This document shows positions 52,608-62,915 of a stretch of 64,000 nucleotides of DNA, piece after piece (the stretch's first letter is position 1; each line of letters opens with the position of its first letter). The translations under genes were made by a program, and so were the position numbers. This DNA comes from Symbiodinium natans (Eukaryota; Sar; Dinophyceae; Suessiales; Symbiodiniaceae): positions 793,001-857,000 of the forward strand of contig CAJNDS010002080.1 in the NCBI GenBank assembly GCA_905221605.1, given 5' to 3'. The notes beneath the pieces were generated by a model. The model made no database searches. It had not been told where the DNA came from and was given only the letters and a program-made list of their open reading frames with translations.

Positions 52608-52707
52608 CCAGCTGCTCGTGGTAGTACCGGGTGTCGATGGCGGCAGCAAAGAGGTTGTGCGCCGCCGTGATGGCGTGAATGTCACCCGTCATGTGGAGAT
52701 TGAAATC
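52608..52707 (-). CDS. FTHFS exon E
   Basis: Acceptor CTTGCCTACCAG. Reads [20 protein letters not shown], then [13 protein letters not shown]: the diagnostic [18 protein letters not shown] segment of formate-tetrahydrofolate ligase, which contributes to the active site. The end is either CTGG|GCAGAAAG (GC) or three bases further (GA); joining to exon F keeps the frame either way. Confidence 0.92.
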
Positions 52708-52843
52708 CTGGTAGGCAAGGGCCCTTATGGGAGAGGAGTCCTCTTGGGTTTCATATGAACAAAAAATAATAATTCTCAAGGGGGATATAGGGATAGGTTA
52801 GGGAAGCTTCGGGAAGCCTGCCCCCCCCCCCCCCCCCCCGGGC

Positions 52844-52888
52844 CTCCATAGGGAAGCACTGGGCGTATCCGCCTCCAGCAGCGCCTCC
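52844..52888 (-). CDS. FTHFS exon D
   Basis: Exactly 15 codons, GGAAGGGYAQCFPME: the second half of the family signature GIKGGAAGGGY. Acceptor CCCGACTTCAG; donor GAG|GCCCGG, a GC-AG intron. Only 136 bp of intron, mostly a C tract, separates it from exon E. Confidence 0.93.
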
Positions 52889-54034
52889 CTGAAGTCGGGT
52901 GCTTGGTGTAGGGTCTTGGGTTTGGGGTTTGGGGTTTTGGGGTTTAGGGTTTAGGGTTTAGGGTTGGGGGTTTAGGGTTTAGGGTTTGGGGTTTAGGGTT
53001 TAGGGTTGGGGGTTTAGGGTTTAGGGTTTCAGGGCTACAGGAGGGGTTTGGAGTTTAGGGCTTAGGGGGTTTCCATGGCGGTTGGATGTGGGGCCGTGAC
53101 ATGTTTTTGATTTTTGCGGGGAGGGCGGGGGGAGGGGGTTAGGGCTTGGGTTTGAAGGTTTAAGGCTTAAGGTTTAAGGTTTAAGGCTTAAGGCTTAAGG
53201 CTTAAGGCTTAAGGTTCGGGCCACGGAAATGGAGTTGCAAAGATTAGGGTTTGGGTCATTTCGGCCTTTGGGGGGTGTTGACATCTGGGGGCTTAGGCTT
53301 CACAAGCCCTTCATGGTTTAGGGGCTCGCGGCTTAGGCTTTGGGGGAATAGGGCGGCCTCTGGAGGAAGCCCAAGAAGGGACCGCGTACCCTATACTATC
53401 TGCCCCTACTTCTCTACACCTTCTCAACGCCCTTCCTAGGGGATAACCTGACGAATGTTCACCTCAGATGTATAAACCTCAATTAAGGAGCCCCGGTCCG
53501 TGGCCCGATTCCTTTTTCTATGGACCCTTTTTTTTGGGTGGGTCAGGGCTTGGGGGCGGCTCGGGACACCCCCCCCCCCTCAATACAAATTCAATTGAGA
53601 CGGGGAGGGGAGGGGGACCCCTCCCTTCTCCAGGATACTTTATAAGGGCCCCTCCGTCAGTCTGATCGGCAGCAAATCGCAGCCGGCTCAGAGATCGATG
53701 TTCAAACGCCCCGGGGGTTTAGGGTTTGTAGGGATTCGGGACTACCTTAGGGTTTCGACACTCTGCAATGAGGGGTTTTGCGGCTCAAGGCGTTAGGGGG
53801 GCAAGCCTCCAAGTCCTGCAGCCTGAACCTCTCCCCCAAAACAACAAAACGCAGCCAGAACACCCAAAAGCCCCGAACCGGTTTAGGGTTTAGGGTTTGG
53901 GGTTTGGGGTTTGGGGTTTGGGGTTTGGCATTTGAGGTTTAGGGTTTAGGGTTTAGGGTTTGGGGTTTGGGGTTTGGGGTTTGGGGTTTGGGGTTTTGAA
54001 ATCCTTCTGATCCTTCTGGACCGCAAGAGGCCGC

Positions 54035-54085
54035 CTTGATCCCGAAGGTCGGACCCATGGAGGGCTGGCGGATGTTCGTCAGCAC
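54035..54085 (-). CDS. FTHFS exon C
   Basis: Exactly 17 codons, VLTNIRQPSMGPTFGIK, matching the ligase VRQPSQGPTFGIK. Acceptor CCATATCAACAG; donor AAG|GCGGCC (GC-AG). Joins exon D in phase to restore the signature. Confidence 0.93.
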
Positions 54086-54837
54086 CTGTTGATATGGGAG
54101 GTTTCCCACAAGCTGCGGGCACCCCATACACCCTAAGCACCAAACCCTAAACCCTTACCCGGGGGGGGGGGGGGGGGGGGTGGGAAGGGGCTCTTAGACT
54201 CTGATCTTCTTGAGGAGTAGAGCGTGTAAATTTTGGGTCACAGACCTCAGGGGCAGCCGTACTTTGCGATTTGGGATAGGACGAGCTCAAAGTTGGGGGT
54301 GTTGAGGTGTGGACTGCAGGACGTGTGGGGTTTAGGGTTTAGGGTTTGAGCTTCAGGGTGCGCATGGGCAGGATTCGTGCTGGTTCGTATCATCCTCCGA
54401 CAAAAAAGAGGCAGCCATGAGGAGACAAAGGCCAACCAGGGGCTTGCACCATGCTTGCCGTGATTGGAAATGTTGCTGTGCTTCTCCGATTGTCTCGGGC
54501 CCTACACCCTACAAACCCTACACCCTGAGCCCTAAACCCTAAACCTTCAACCGATCTCCCCTGAAAAAGTCGACAGCCCACCCTGAACGGTGATTAGACC
54601 CTGGGCCACCCCTAAGCCTAATCATCAGGGCTTCAAGGCTTATGGAAAACCGGCTTAGCCCCGACGATTAAGCCCTAAAACCCTAAGCCCTAAACACCAA
54701 AACCCTACACCCTAACCCTAAACCTAAACCCTAAACCCTAAACCCTAAACCCTAAACCCTAAACCCTAAACCCTAAACCCTAAACCCTTTCGAGGGGGGG
54801 GGGGGGGGTGGTGCAGGGAACCCGTGATCCTCCCCAC

Positions 54838-54896
54838 CTTCTGGCCCAGGTGGGCACCCAATGCCTGGGAGAGACCCACGGTGGTCGTGGACTTGC
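54838..54896 (-). CDS. FTHFS exon B, P-loop
   Basis: Two bases plus 19 codons: KSTTTVGLSQALGAHLGQK. With exon A it completes the ATP-binding PTPLGEGKSTTT loop. Acceptor CCCTAAACAG at the edge of a TTTAGGG block; donor AAG|GTGGGG (GT-AG). Cutting there aligns VLTNIRQP with family members without a gap. Confidence 0.95.
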
Positions 54897-55422
54897 CTGT
54901 TTAGGGTTTAGGGTTTAGGGTTTAGGGTTTAGGGTTTAGGGTTTAGGGTTTAGGGTTTAGGGTTTAGGGTTTAGGGTTTAGGGTTTAGGGTGCCTCCCAA
55001 GTCCCCCCCCGGCTCCCCCGGGCATCTTTGGGGCTTCGGGGTCGTAGGGTTTAGGGCTTGGGGTGTAGGGTTTAGGGTTTAGGGTTTAGGGTTTAGGGTT
55101 TAGGACTTAGGGTTTAGGGTTTAGGGTCTGGGGCTTGGGGTTTCGGGGTTGAGGCTTTGGGGTTGAGGGTTTTCCGGGCTTCAGTCTTGGGATGCGGATC
55201 ACACATCAACTCAAGCTTCTAACCCTAAACCGCTCTCCAGCAACTGCAGCTCCGAACCTTCCGCAGAAAGTATAGGGTTTCGGGTTTCGGGTTTCGGGTT
55301 TAGGGTTCAGGGTCTAGGGTTTAGGGTTTAGGGTCTAGGGTTTCTAAACCCTGAACTTCCTCAACCCTCAACCCGAAACCCTAAACTCCCCTAAACCCGG
55401 ACCCGACCCCCCGTCGTCGCGC

Positions 55423-55470
55423 CTTCGCCCAGAGGGGTCGGGTTGATGCCGCAGACCACGACGTAGTGGC
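55423..55470 (-). CDS. FTHFS exon A
   Basis: 48 bp: HYVVVCGINPTPLGE plus split Gly codons at both ends. Acceptor TAAACCCTAG formed by the repeat; donor GAAG|GCGCGACG (GC-AG). The join GAAG+GCAAG gives Glu-Gly-Lys of the P-loop. Confidence 0.95.
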
Positions 55471-56509
55471 CTAGGGTTTAGGGTTTAGGGTTTAGGGTTT
55501 AGGGTTTAGGGTTTAGGGTTTAGGGTTTAGGGTTTAGGGTTTAGGGTTTAGGGTTTAGTCGAGTTTTCGAGTTTTAGGGTTTTCGGGTTTTAGGGTTTTA
55601 AGGTGTTACGGTTTAGGGTTTAGGGTTTGGGGACTTTGACGCTCGACATATTATGAAAGATGAGCATCCTTCCACCAGAAGGCCCGAGCCCCTAAACCCT
55701 ACACCCTAAACCCTATACCCCAAACCTGTAAACCCCCAACCCTATACCCTAAACCCTAGACCCTTAGCCCTAGACCCCAAACCCTAGACCCCACCCCCAA
55801 ACATCCCCGATGCTCCAAAAACCCTGAAGCCACGAAACGAAAACCTGCAAAACCCTGAAGACTGGGGTTTAGGGTCCAGGGTTTAGGGTTTGGGGTTTGG
55901 GGTTTTAGGGTTCTGGAAGTTCTGGGCCCCAGGGGAACCTAGGAAAGAAAAAAGAGGTGCCGCTTCTGCTGGTTTAAGGAGGCTATTAAGGGAACCTGAA
56001 CCCCCCTGAAAACCCCTAAAACCCCCCTAAACACCCCCTGAACTCCAAGTTTGCCCACAGGGTCCCTCTTTGTAGCCTCTTCATCATGGGCTCCTCTATA
56101 GGCGATTTCGGGAATTAAGCCTATTAAGGTTATTGAAGGGGGAACCTCGGGGGTAGAAAAGGCGGGGGGTGGGGGGGGTGGGGGGGTTAGGTAGTAGGGA
56201 AATCCATGACTTCAAAGCCAGGTTGATGATCCTCGCGGGGTGTCAGACTCCCTCCGGATGTTCGCACAGATGCCCAGAAGCTCCCCTCTTAGGGGCTCTG
56301 AAACCATCTGCTTCAAAAACTTGTTTGGCTCCCCACAGATGGCACGCCTCATCGGAAGAGCTGCCCAAAACCCCAAACCCCAAAACCCTAGACGCAAAAC
56401 TTAAAACCCTGAACCCTAAACCCTGAACCCTAAAACCCTAAACCCTAAAACCCTAAACCCTAAGCCCTGAAACCCTGAAAACCTAAACCGCTCCAAAACG
56501 CCCAGGGGC

Positions 56510-56585
56510 CGTTGGGTTTGTCTTTGAGTCGGTCCCAGATGTTTAAGTTGATCTTCCCCTTGTAGGGCCCGTAGGAGAAGACGTC
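56510..56585 (-). CDS. FTHFS exon Z
   Basis: 25 codons plus one base: DVFSYGPYKGKINLNIWDRL, then KDKPN. Matches the ELYGRYKAKVSL..LERLKDRPDG segment. Acceptor AGTTGCCAG (an alternative AG lies 7 bp upstream); donor AACG|GCCCCTG (GC-AG), splitting a Gly codon completed by exon A. Confidence 0.9.
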
Positions 56586-56878
56586 CTGGCAACTGCAAGC
56601 CGGGGAATTCTTCGGAAGCCTAAACCCTAAACCCTGAACCCTGAACCCTGAACCCTGAACCCTGAACCCTAAACCTTATAAACCCTGAACCCTGAACCCT
56701 GAACCCTAAACCTTATAAACCCTAAACCCTAAACCCTAAACCCTATATAAACCCTAAACCCTAAACCCTCGGAGGATTGCTGCGGGATTGCAGGCTTAAG
56801 GGTTTTCGTGCGCCGGGGCTCCGCCCTATTGCTTCGCGGCCCCTCTCTTCCCCCCTAAACGACCCCGGGACCAGCACT

Positions 56879-56900
56879 GGGCACTACGGGGGGATCAACA
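56879..56900 (-). CDS. FTHFS micro-exon Y (22 bp)
   Basis: One base plus QLGVDPP between acceptor CCCTAAG and donor GTAGTGCC. Joined to exon Z it gives LGVDPPDVFSYG, equal in length to the family's LGLLPEEVELYG. Edges estimated to within one or two bases. Confidence 0.55.
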
Positions 56901-57325
56901 CCGAGCTGGCTTAGGGTTTAGGGTTTAGGGTTTAGGGTTTAGGGTTTAGGGTTTAGGGTTTAGGGTTTAGGGTTTAGGGTTTAGGGTTTTAGGGTTTAGG
57001 GGCTAAGGGTTTAGGGTTTTAGGGTTTCGGGTTTAGGGTTATTGGGTTCAGGGACTCTTGTTGCTGCTTTGATGCCTGTGTGTCTCGATTCGTTTGCGCT
57101 AGGGCCCAAGCTTCTTGGTTGAGGTTGAGAAGGTTCGGGTCTCAGGTTTGCAGGGCTTTCAAGGCCTTTGGGTGTCTAGGAGGGTTCGTTGCTGAGATGC
57201 ATGGTCTGGAACGTACTTCTGTTGCACCGTCCGAACAGCCAACAACAGCAGCCAAAGAAACCGTGCACCCTGCAGAGGGATACTCCTTTCAAGGGGGCGA
57301 ACGGACAGAGTTAGAAGGGACCCAT

Positions 57326-57439
57326 TAGCTTAGTAGCCCGGTAACCATATTACAATAAGGGCACCATTTTTCGGGGTGGTTACTTATAAGGAACCCAGAA
57401 CTTAAAAAAACAAATAAAGGGTACCACTGGGCTACCAAC
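57326..57439. mobile_element. Family A element, best copy
   Basis: Starts CTTAGTAGCCCGGTAACCAT and ends GGGTACCACTGGGCTACCAA, inverted ends of about 20 bp. 114 bp. A second right-end motif GGGTACCACTGGGCTACCAA follows at 57579-57598, after the family H repeat (57447-57556). Confidence 0.7.
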
Positions 57440-57834
57440 TAACTTGGCTGCACTTAGGAGGGTAGTAAAAAATTCAACTTTTAGCTGCCTTACTAAGAAA
57501 CCCAATAAACCCCAAAAAGCTAAAGATCTAAAGTTACAGTAAAGCACTACAAAGTTTTTAAAAAAAAAAATGAATCAAGGGTACCACTGGGCTACCAAGT
57601 AAGTGACCCATAATCCTGCCACCCAAGCCGAGAAGTGGCAACTTTCTGGTTCCGACATTTCCGAATCCGAGGCTGACAGTGGCAAGGATGGATGGAGTCA
57701 TGGAGGGTTTAGGGTTTAGGGTTTAAAGTTTAGGGTTAGGGTTTAGGGTTTAGGGTTTAGGGTTTGGGGTTTGGGGTTTGGGGTTTGGGGTTTAGGGTTT
57801 AAGGTCCTAAACCCTAAACCCTAAAGTCTCATCA

Positions 57835-57925
57835 CTGGCCCTCTTCCTCCGCTTGAAGCCCCCCACACTGACAAGCCCCCACGCCCGCATGGGCATCGCC
57901 AACCAGTGCTGGAAACCTTGAACGC
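57835..57925 (-). CDS. Predicted exon within the ligase gene region
   Basis: Acceptor CAAGGTTTCCAG. Reads LAMPMRAWGLVSVGGFKRRK, then RASDE. It does not match the ligase family. It may be a lineage-specific insertion, an alternative exon, or chance. Confidence 0.3.
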
Positions 57926-58088
57926 TCAACCCCAAGCTCTCAAACCCTAAGCCCTAAGCCCTAAACCCTAAACCCTAAACCCTAAACCCTAAACCCTAAA
58001 GCCTAAACCCTAAACCCTAAACCCTAGCTGAACCTTAAAAGGCAAAACCCCGAAACCCCTAAACCCTACATAGACCCTAGCCCCAAAC

Positions 58089-58205
58089 CGCACAGCCCAA
58101 GCTTTTCAAGTACCCCTCATCGGGCGCACTGTCCTCGTCTTTCAGGCCAAACGCGCCTGAGAAGACCTTCACAAGAGGGCTCACAAGGGCTTTGGGAGGA
58201 TTTGG
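58089..58205 (-). CDS. Exon-like 39-codon island in a ligase intron
   Basis: Acceptor TAAACCCAAG, donor GCG|GTTTGGGG, exactly 39 codons: PNPPKALVSPLVKVFSGAFG, LKDEDSAPDEGYLKSLGCA. The family has no room for it between exons W and Y. The plus strand is open as well, with its own AG and GC sites, so it is tentative. Confidence 0.35.
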
Positions 58206-59989
58206 CTTGGGTTTAGGGTTTAGGGTTTAGGTTTTACGGTTTAGGGTTTAGGGTTTAGGGCTTAGGGCTTAGGGTTTAGGGTTTAGGGTTTAGGGTTTAG
58301 GGTTTTCGGGTTTCGGGTTTAGGGCTTAGGGCTTAAGACTTCAATTAGGGCTCGTGTGGGGCCCGCTTGGGGATTAGGGCTCCGACTTTGAAATTCATGA
58401 TTTCGATCTGGTCCCTCGTACTCTGGACGTCGGAACCCTTTAGTGCTGACACACTATGTGGGGGAAGAGTATTCATGGGTGCGTTCTCTAAATTAGGGTC
58501 CTTTTTGGGATCCCCGTTTTAAAGGGTGCTGCCTTATAATGGGTACCCAAAAAGGGACCCTAACTTAGGAAACTACCCTCATAGTGTTGCTAGTATAATA
58601 ATAAATCGTCTTAATAGCATTAACAATCGTACGGATAATAGTGTGAATATGAGTATTCACCGTATTAATAGTATGGACAGTCGTATCAACAGCATTAGTA
58701 GAATTCATAGCAATGACAAGCAGAATGGTAGATCATCATGTTGCTAACAGTAAACAAGCATAATTGTCATAATACTCATAATCGTAATGCAGCAATAGAA
58801 ATAGTCGGAAGATTCCATAAGGACCCCAACAATGTATCCCTAATGTCGTAAACACCCATTTGATCCTCTTATCTCCACCACGGAAAATGGACAATGTGCC
58901 GTGGGCCAACCGAGGAGTTCAACATGTGCAGCAAGCAAGGGTTTAGGGTTTAGGGTTTAGGGTTTAGGGTTTAGGGTTTAGGGTTTAGGGTTTAGGGTTT
59001 AGAGTTTAGGGTTTAGGGTTGAGGGTTGAGGGTTTAGGGTTGAGGGTTTCGGATTTGGGGTTTAGGGTTTAGGGTTTGGGGTTTAGGGTTTAGGGTTTAG
59101 GGTTTAGGGCATCAACCTTACGCCCTTGCTGGGCCGGTCGTCCATGGACGCACAAACCATGGTTGAAGGAAACCAAGTTAGGTTTCAGGGCGAAATTTTC
59201 CACGCAGACACAAGAAACCAAGAAGTGAAACCCACAAAACCCTAGGCCCTAAACCCTAAACCCGAAACCCTAAACCCTAGCCCTAAACCCTAAACCCGAA
59301 ACCCTAGCCCTAAACCCTAAGGGATGTCTCTGCCCTCGGCTCCGTCAACTCTTGGCCTGCTTCACGGGCACAGGCTGAACCTGCCCGCCACCGCCGCCGA
59401 ATCGAAGGGTTGAGGGTTTAGGGGTTGGGGTGGTTCAGGGTTTAGGGTTTAGGGTTTAGGGTTTAGGGTTTAGGGTTGCGGGTTGCAGGGTTTATGGCTT
59501 CTGAGGCTCGGGGTCTAGGGATTCGAGGCTTTGAAGGCACGAAGGTCTTTCTTCTGGTTCTTGAGCCCTAAAAGCCTAGAAATTCTTCGGCCCCTAAACG
59601 TTTGAATCCCAACCCCATTTTTTGGCAAGGGTTCAGGGTTCAGGGTTCAGGATTCAGGATTTAATGCTTAGGATTTAAGGTTTAGGGTGGGTTTAGGGTT
59701 TAGGGTTTAGGGTTTAGGGTTTAGGGTTTAGGGTTTAGGGTTTAGGGTTTAGGGTTTAGGGTTTAGGGTTTAGGGTTTAGGGTTTAAGGGCCCCTCTCCA
59801 TCACCCCCCCCCCCCCCACCCCCCGACCCCTAGCGGGGCTGACTTTCTAGTGTCCCTGAAGTTTGTTTTTTCAAAACAGGACCCTGAACCGAACCCCATA
59901 CCCGAAACCCGAAACCCGAAACCCGAAACCCGAAACCCTAAACCCTAAACCCTAAACCCTAAACCCTGAACCCGATACGGCGTCTCCAC

Positions 59990-60047
59990 ATTCTTTGGAA
60001 AGATGTTTTGACATTGAGGCTGGCGGGAGCTCCCAGACTAAACCATT
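59990..60047 (-). CDS. Possible exon in the ligase gene region
   Basis: After GAAATGGTTTAG a frame reads WELPPASMSKHLSKECGDAV and ends at GTTCAGGG. Not a ligase match; tentative. Confidence 0.25.
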
Positions 60048-60496
60048 TCGGGGATCTCAGGAAGGGATCGTATAAAGAGTAGGGTTCGGGGGAGGGTTTA
60101 GGGTTTAGGGTTTAGGGTTTAGGGTTTAGGGTTTAGGGTTTAGGGTTTAGGGTTTAGGGTTTAGGGTTTAGGGCTTAGGGTTTAGGGCTTCGGGTTTAGG
60201 GTTTAGGGTTTAGGGTTTAGGGTCCTACCCAAGAACCTAAACCCTAAACCCTAGATCCTTAAGTTTCAGGGCTCAAGAGTTCAGGGTGGGGGGGCTTAGG
60301 GGGCACGTGATGGATGTGTGGCTTGGGTGGTGATCTAAACTCCGTACCCGAAACTCTCAAATCACAACCTCAACCCACCCCTAAACCCTAAACCCTAAAC
60401 CCTAAACCCTAAACCCTAAACCCTAAACCCTAAACCCGAAACCCCAAACCCTAAACCCTAAACCCTAAACCCTAAACCCAAACCCTTAAGAAATTC

Positions 60497-60565
60497 GGTG
60501 AAGGGGGGCCGACTGGGCGATGTCGATGTCCGAGGGCACGGGCGACTTCGGCTGCACTGGATGTG
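60497..60565 (-). CDS. FTHFS exon W, N-terminal segment
   Basis: Acceptor AGGCTGTCCTACAG. Reads HPVQPKSPVPSDIDIAQSAP, then LH(RIS). Matches the plant-type ligase start VPSDIDIAQSVEPLHIS. No GT lies at the expected end: a GA donor at CACC|GAATTT or GC at TCG|GCCCCC are the options, so the left edge is uncertain by 13 bp. Confidence 0.8.
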
Positions 60566-60912
60566 CTGTAGGACAGCCTGGCGCAGGGTTGCAGGTGTCA
60601 GGTTTAGGGTTTAGGGTTTGGGGTTTAGGGTTTAGGGTTTGGGGTTTAGGGTTTAGGGTTTAGGGCTAGTGTTCCGGGTTTAGGGCGTAAACCCCTCCAA
60701 AGCCTCAGACCACGAGGCTTTCGGGTTTAGGTTTAGGGCTTAGGTTTCGGGAGTTGTCAAGCTTCGAGCTTCGGGTTTAGGATCTGGGGCTCCAGGCTTC
60801 GGGACAATTTACGGCTTTCGGGCTTAGGGTTTAGGGTTTAGGGTTTAGGGTTTAGGGTTTAGGGTTTAGGGTTTAGGGTTTAGGGTTTGCCCTATGTGAG
60901 GTTTAGGGTAAC

Positions 60913-60971
60913 TTGGCAAAGGGCGGCCGGCCTTTCTTCTTGTTGGACCAGGTCTCACCTCGTCTCAGGAT
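60913..60971 (-). CDS. Predicted exon, probably ligase leader region
   Basis: Acceptor TTCGCCCCCAG, donor AA|GTTACCC. Reads ILRRGETWSNKKKGRPPFA, basic. It lies between the putative first exon and exon W. An alternative donor GACGAG|GTGAGACC would cut it to 13 bp. Confidence 0.4.
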
Positions 60972-61547
60972 CTGGGGGCGAATGTGTCAGAAGTGGGGTC
61001 AAAGGGCTTGTTCCTCTAAACCCTAAACCCTAAACCCTAAACCCTAATTAAACCCTAAACCCTAAACCCTAAACCCTAAACCCTAGGGGCTTAGGATGCT
61101 AGCATCTAGCCGATCGACCGTGAGAGGGGATGCGCTCTTGGCCCCTTTTAGGGCTTATAGGGTTTAGGGTTTAGGGTTCAGGGTTTAGGGTTTACGGCTT
61201 GCGGCTTAGGGTTTCGGGCTTCGGGTTTAGAAGCCCTACAACCCCAAGGCCTAATTAACGCCCACACCCTGGACCCCCCTGCGCAAGGGGTGTAATTTCC
61301 TTGGTGGGGAGAGGCGAGCTATGGCGAGCTTGAAGTGCCTCAGCCAACTTAGCCTGCCCTCACGGGCTCCCTAAAGCCCCACAACCTGAGGGTTTGGGGT
61401 TTAGGGTTTAGGGGTTTAAACCCCAATTCAACTCCCTACCCTGAACCAGAACTCCCTAAACCCTCAGCCCTCAGTCCTAAACTCTAAACCCTAAACCCTA
61501 AACCCTAAACCCTAAACCCTAAACCCTAAACCCTAAACCCTAAAAGC

Positions 61548-61652
61548 CGACAGCAAGAGTTCTGTCTTGGCGCAGTGCGCGCCCTGCCGCTGCACGGCCA
61601 CGGCCGCCGGCAGCGCCGCGGCGGCCAGGGGCTGCGCCACGCGACGCCACAT
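61548..61652 (-). CDS. Putative first coding exon with organelle-type leader
   Basis: ATG at 61652 after ACTCCTAGCAGCC (an AG suitable for trans- or cis-splicing). Exactly 35 codons to a GC donor (TCG|GCTTTTAGGG): MWRRVAQPLAAAALPAAVAV, QRQGAHCAK. The Arg-rich, Ala/Leu-rich, acid-free start resembles a mitochondrial targeting peptide. Assignment to the ligase rests on order and strand only. Confidence 0.5.
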
Positions 61653-61659
61653 GGCTGCT

Positions 61660-62790
61660 AGGAGTCGGAGTTTAAAAGCCGATGGTTGTAGATCACTTCG
61701 CTGATTTCACAAAGGTCCAAAATCCAGACGTCCTAAACACCATGCCTTGTGTGTGTGTGCTTTCGGGTGTGACCATGGGTTGAGAAAAGCATAGTGACAA
61801 CCCTAAACTCTAAACCCTAAGCCCTGAGGCACGCAACATTCTCCGACATCGTCGGTGCTGACATTCAGGAACGGCAATCATGGGAGTGGATTCGTGAACT
61901 ATTCGTGAGCAAGATACGTAGCTCAATTGTCTATAAGCTCATGACTTACCTTCCCCTATGGGTGGCGTTGGGCAAAAGTGCTTCGGCGGACTATGGAGTG
62001 TATTGGCTTGGGGCTGTGGGGACCCAAGAGCAACCTGAATAAAAAGGGTGCACTTTTCGGTTTACAGGGTCCTACGAGGGAACCTAAGCCACAAAAAAAG
62101 AGGAATGCCGGCCTACTCTGGGTCCTAGTAAATGCACCCAAATACGCCATCGACCCCTCCCCTTCCCAAACTAAGATGTGCGGCTGTAGGGTTTAGGGTA
62201 TAGGGTCCAGGAAACCGTGGACAACAATGAGCAAGAGAAGCGAGTACTGAGTACAGCACTTACAATCGTCAACTGACCCGCGAACCCCTCAACCCTCAAC
62301 TCCCTTGTTGTCTGAGCCTGAATCCTACACAAACCGCCCTGCATGGGCCCCTCACAATAACCAGCTGCCAGATCGGTTCCCCAACCCCCCCCCCATCCTA
62401 AAATAGTCCCTGCCGCTTTAAATCTGACACAAGCCCTAAACCCTAAACCGTTTAATCCCTAAAACCCCAAACCTCCCTTGGCTCCGAGAGCCCTAGATGC
62501 TCTTCAGCCCATGGAAGCCTCGAAGCTCTTTAACCCAGCTCTTCAAAGCCTCAGCTCTGAACTCTAAGCCCTAGGGTTTAGGGTTTAGGGTTTAGGCTTT
62601 AGGGAACCAAAAACGCTGCAATTTCCGCCCAGGCGCCGGACCCACATGGACCCATTAACCCAAAAGCCCTAGACGCTCTTGAAAATGCAGAATTAAACCG
62701 TTTGAGATCTAACCCTAATAAACCCTAAACCCTAAACCCTAAACCCTAAACCCTAAATCCTAAGCCCTAAGCCCTAAACCCTAAACCCTA
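61660..62790. other. Likely intergenic stretch upstream of the ligase gene
   Basis: Few telomere-type units. It contains a damaged family A/I-type element (about 62010-62135, AAAAAGGGTGCACTTTTCGG and CTACTCTGGGTCCTAGTAA). A similar sequence occurs at 110-235 near the left edge. No promoter motif recognised. Confidence 0.35.
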
Positions 62791-62794
62791 GACC

Positions 62795-62915
62795 CTAGCA
62801 AGCCCAGAGCCCGAAGCCCCGTTGTGCGGGAGCCTCCTTCCGCGTCTCCTCGGGCAGCATCTGAAGCGGCTGCTGCCGCTGCCCAAAAGGCCGGTTCACC
62901 TCTAGAACCGAGAGG
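62795..62915 (-). CDS. Predicted exon, possible C-terminus of the upstream gene
   Basis: Acceptor AAACCCTCTGAG. Reads LSVLEVNRPFGQRQQPLQML, PEETRKEAPAQRGFGLWAC, then TAG. Either a terminal exon ending at 62795, about 1.1 kb upstream of the ligase start, or an internal exon using GC donor TGG|GCTTGC at 62804. Confidence 0.5.

Larger units (their letters stand above)
51740..61652 (-). other. Formate-tetrahydrofolate ligase gene (partial)
   Basis: ATP + formate + tetrahydrofolate to 10-formyl-tetrahydrofolate (EC 6.3.4.3), feeding purine and one-carbon metabolism. Exons recognised in order on the minus strand: W (60497-60565), Y, Z, A, B, C, D, E, F, covering roughly the first third of a ligase of about 600 or more residues. 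A likely first exon at 61548-61652 has an organelle-type leader. From Z to F the exons chain in phase. Introns are 136 bp to over 1 kb, and most use GC donors. I see no dehydrogenase/cyclohydrolase domain, so a monofunctional enzyme or a very incomplete view are both possible. The distal part is missing from the window or was not recognised. Confidence 0.85.

Noticed and set aside
56212-56397. Minus-strand exon reading PLRGELLGICANIRRESDTP
   Set aside because: It has a fair acceptor, but ligase exons Z and A join directly across it with the right phase, so it is intronic. It shows that protein-like islands can be false.
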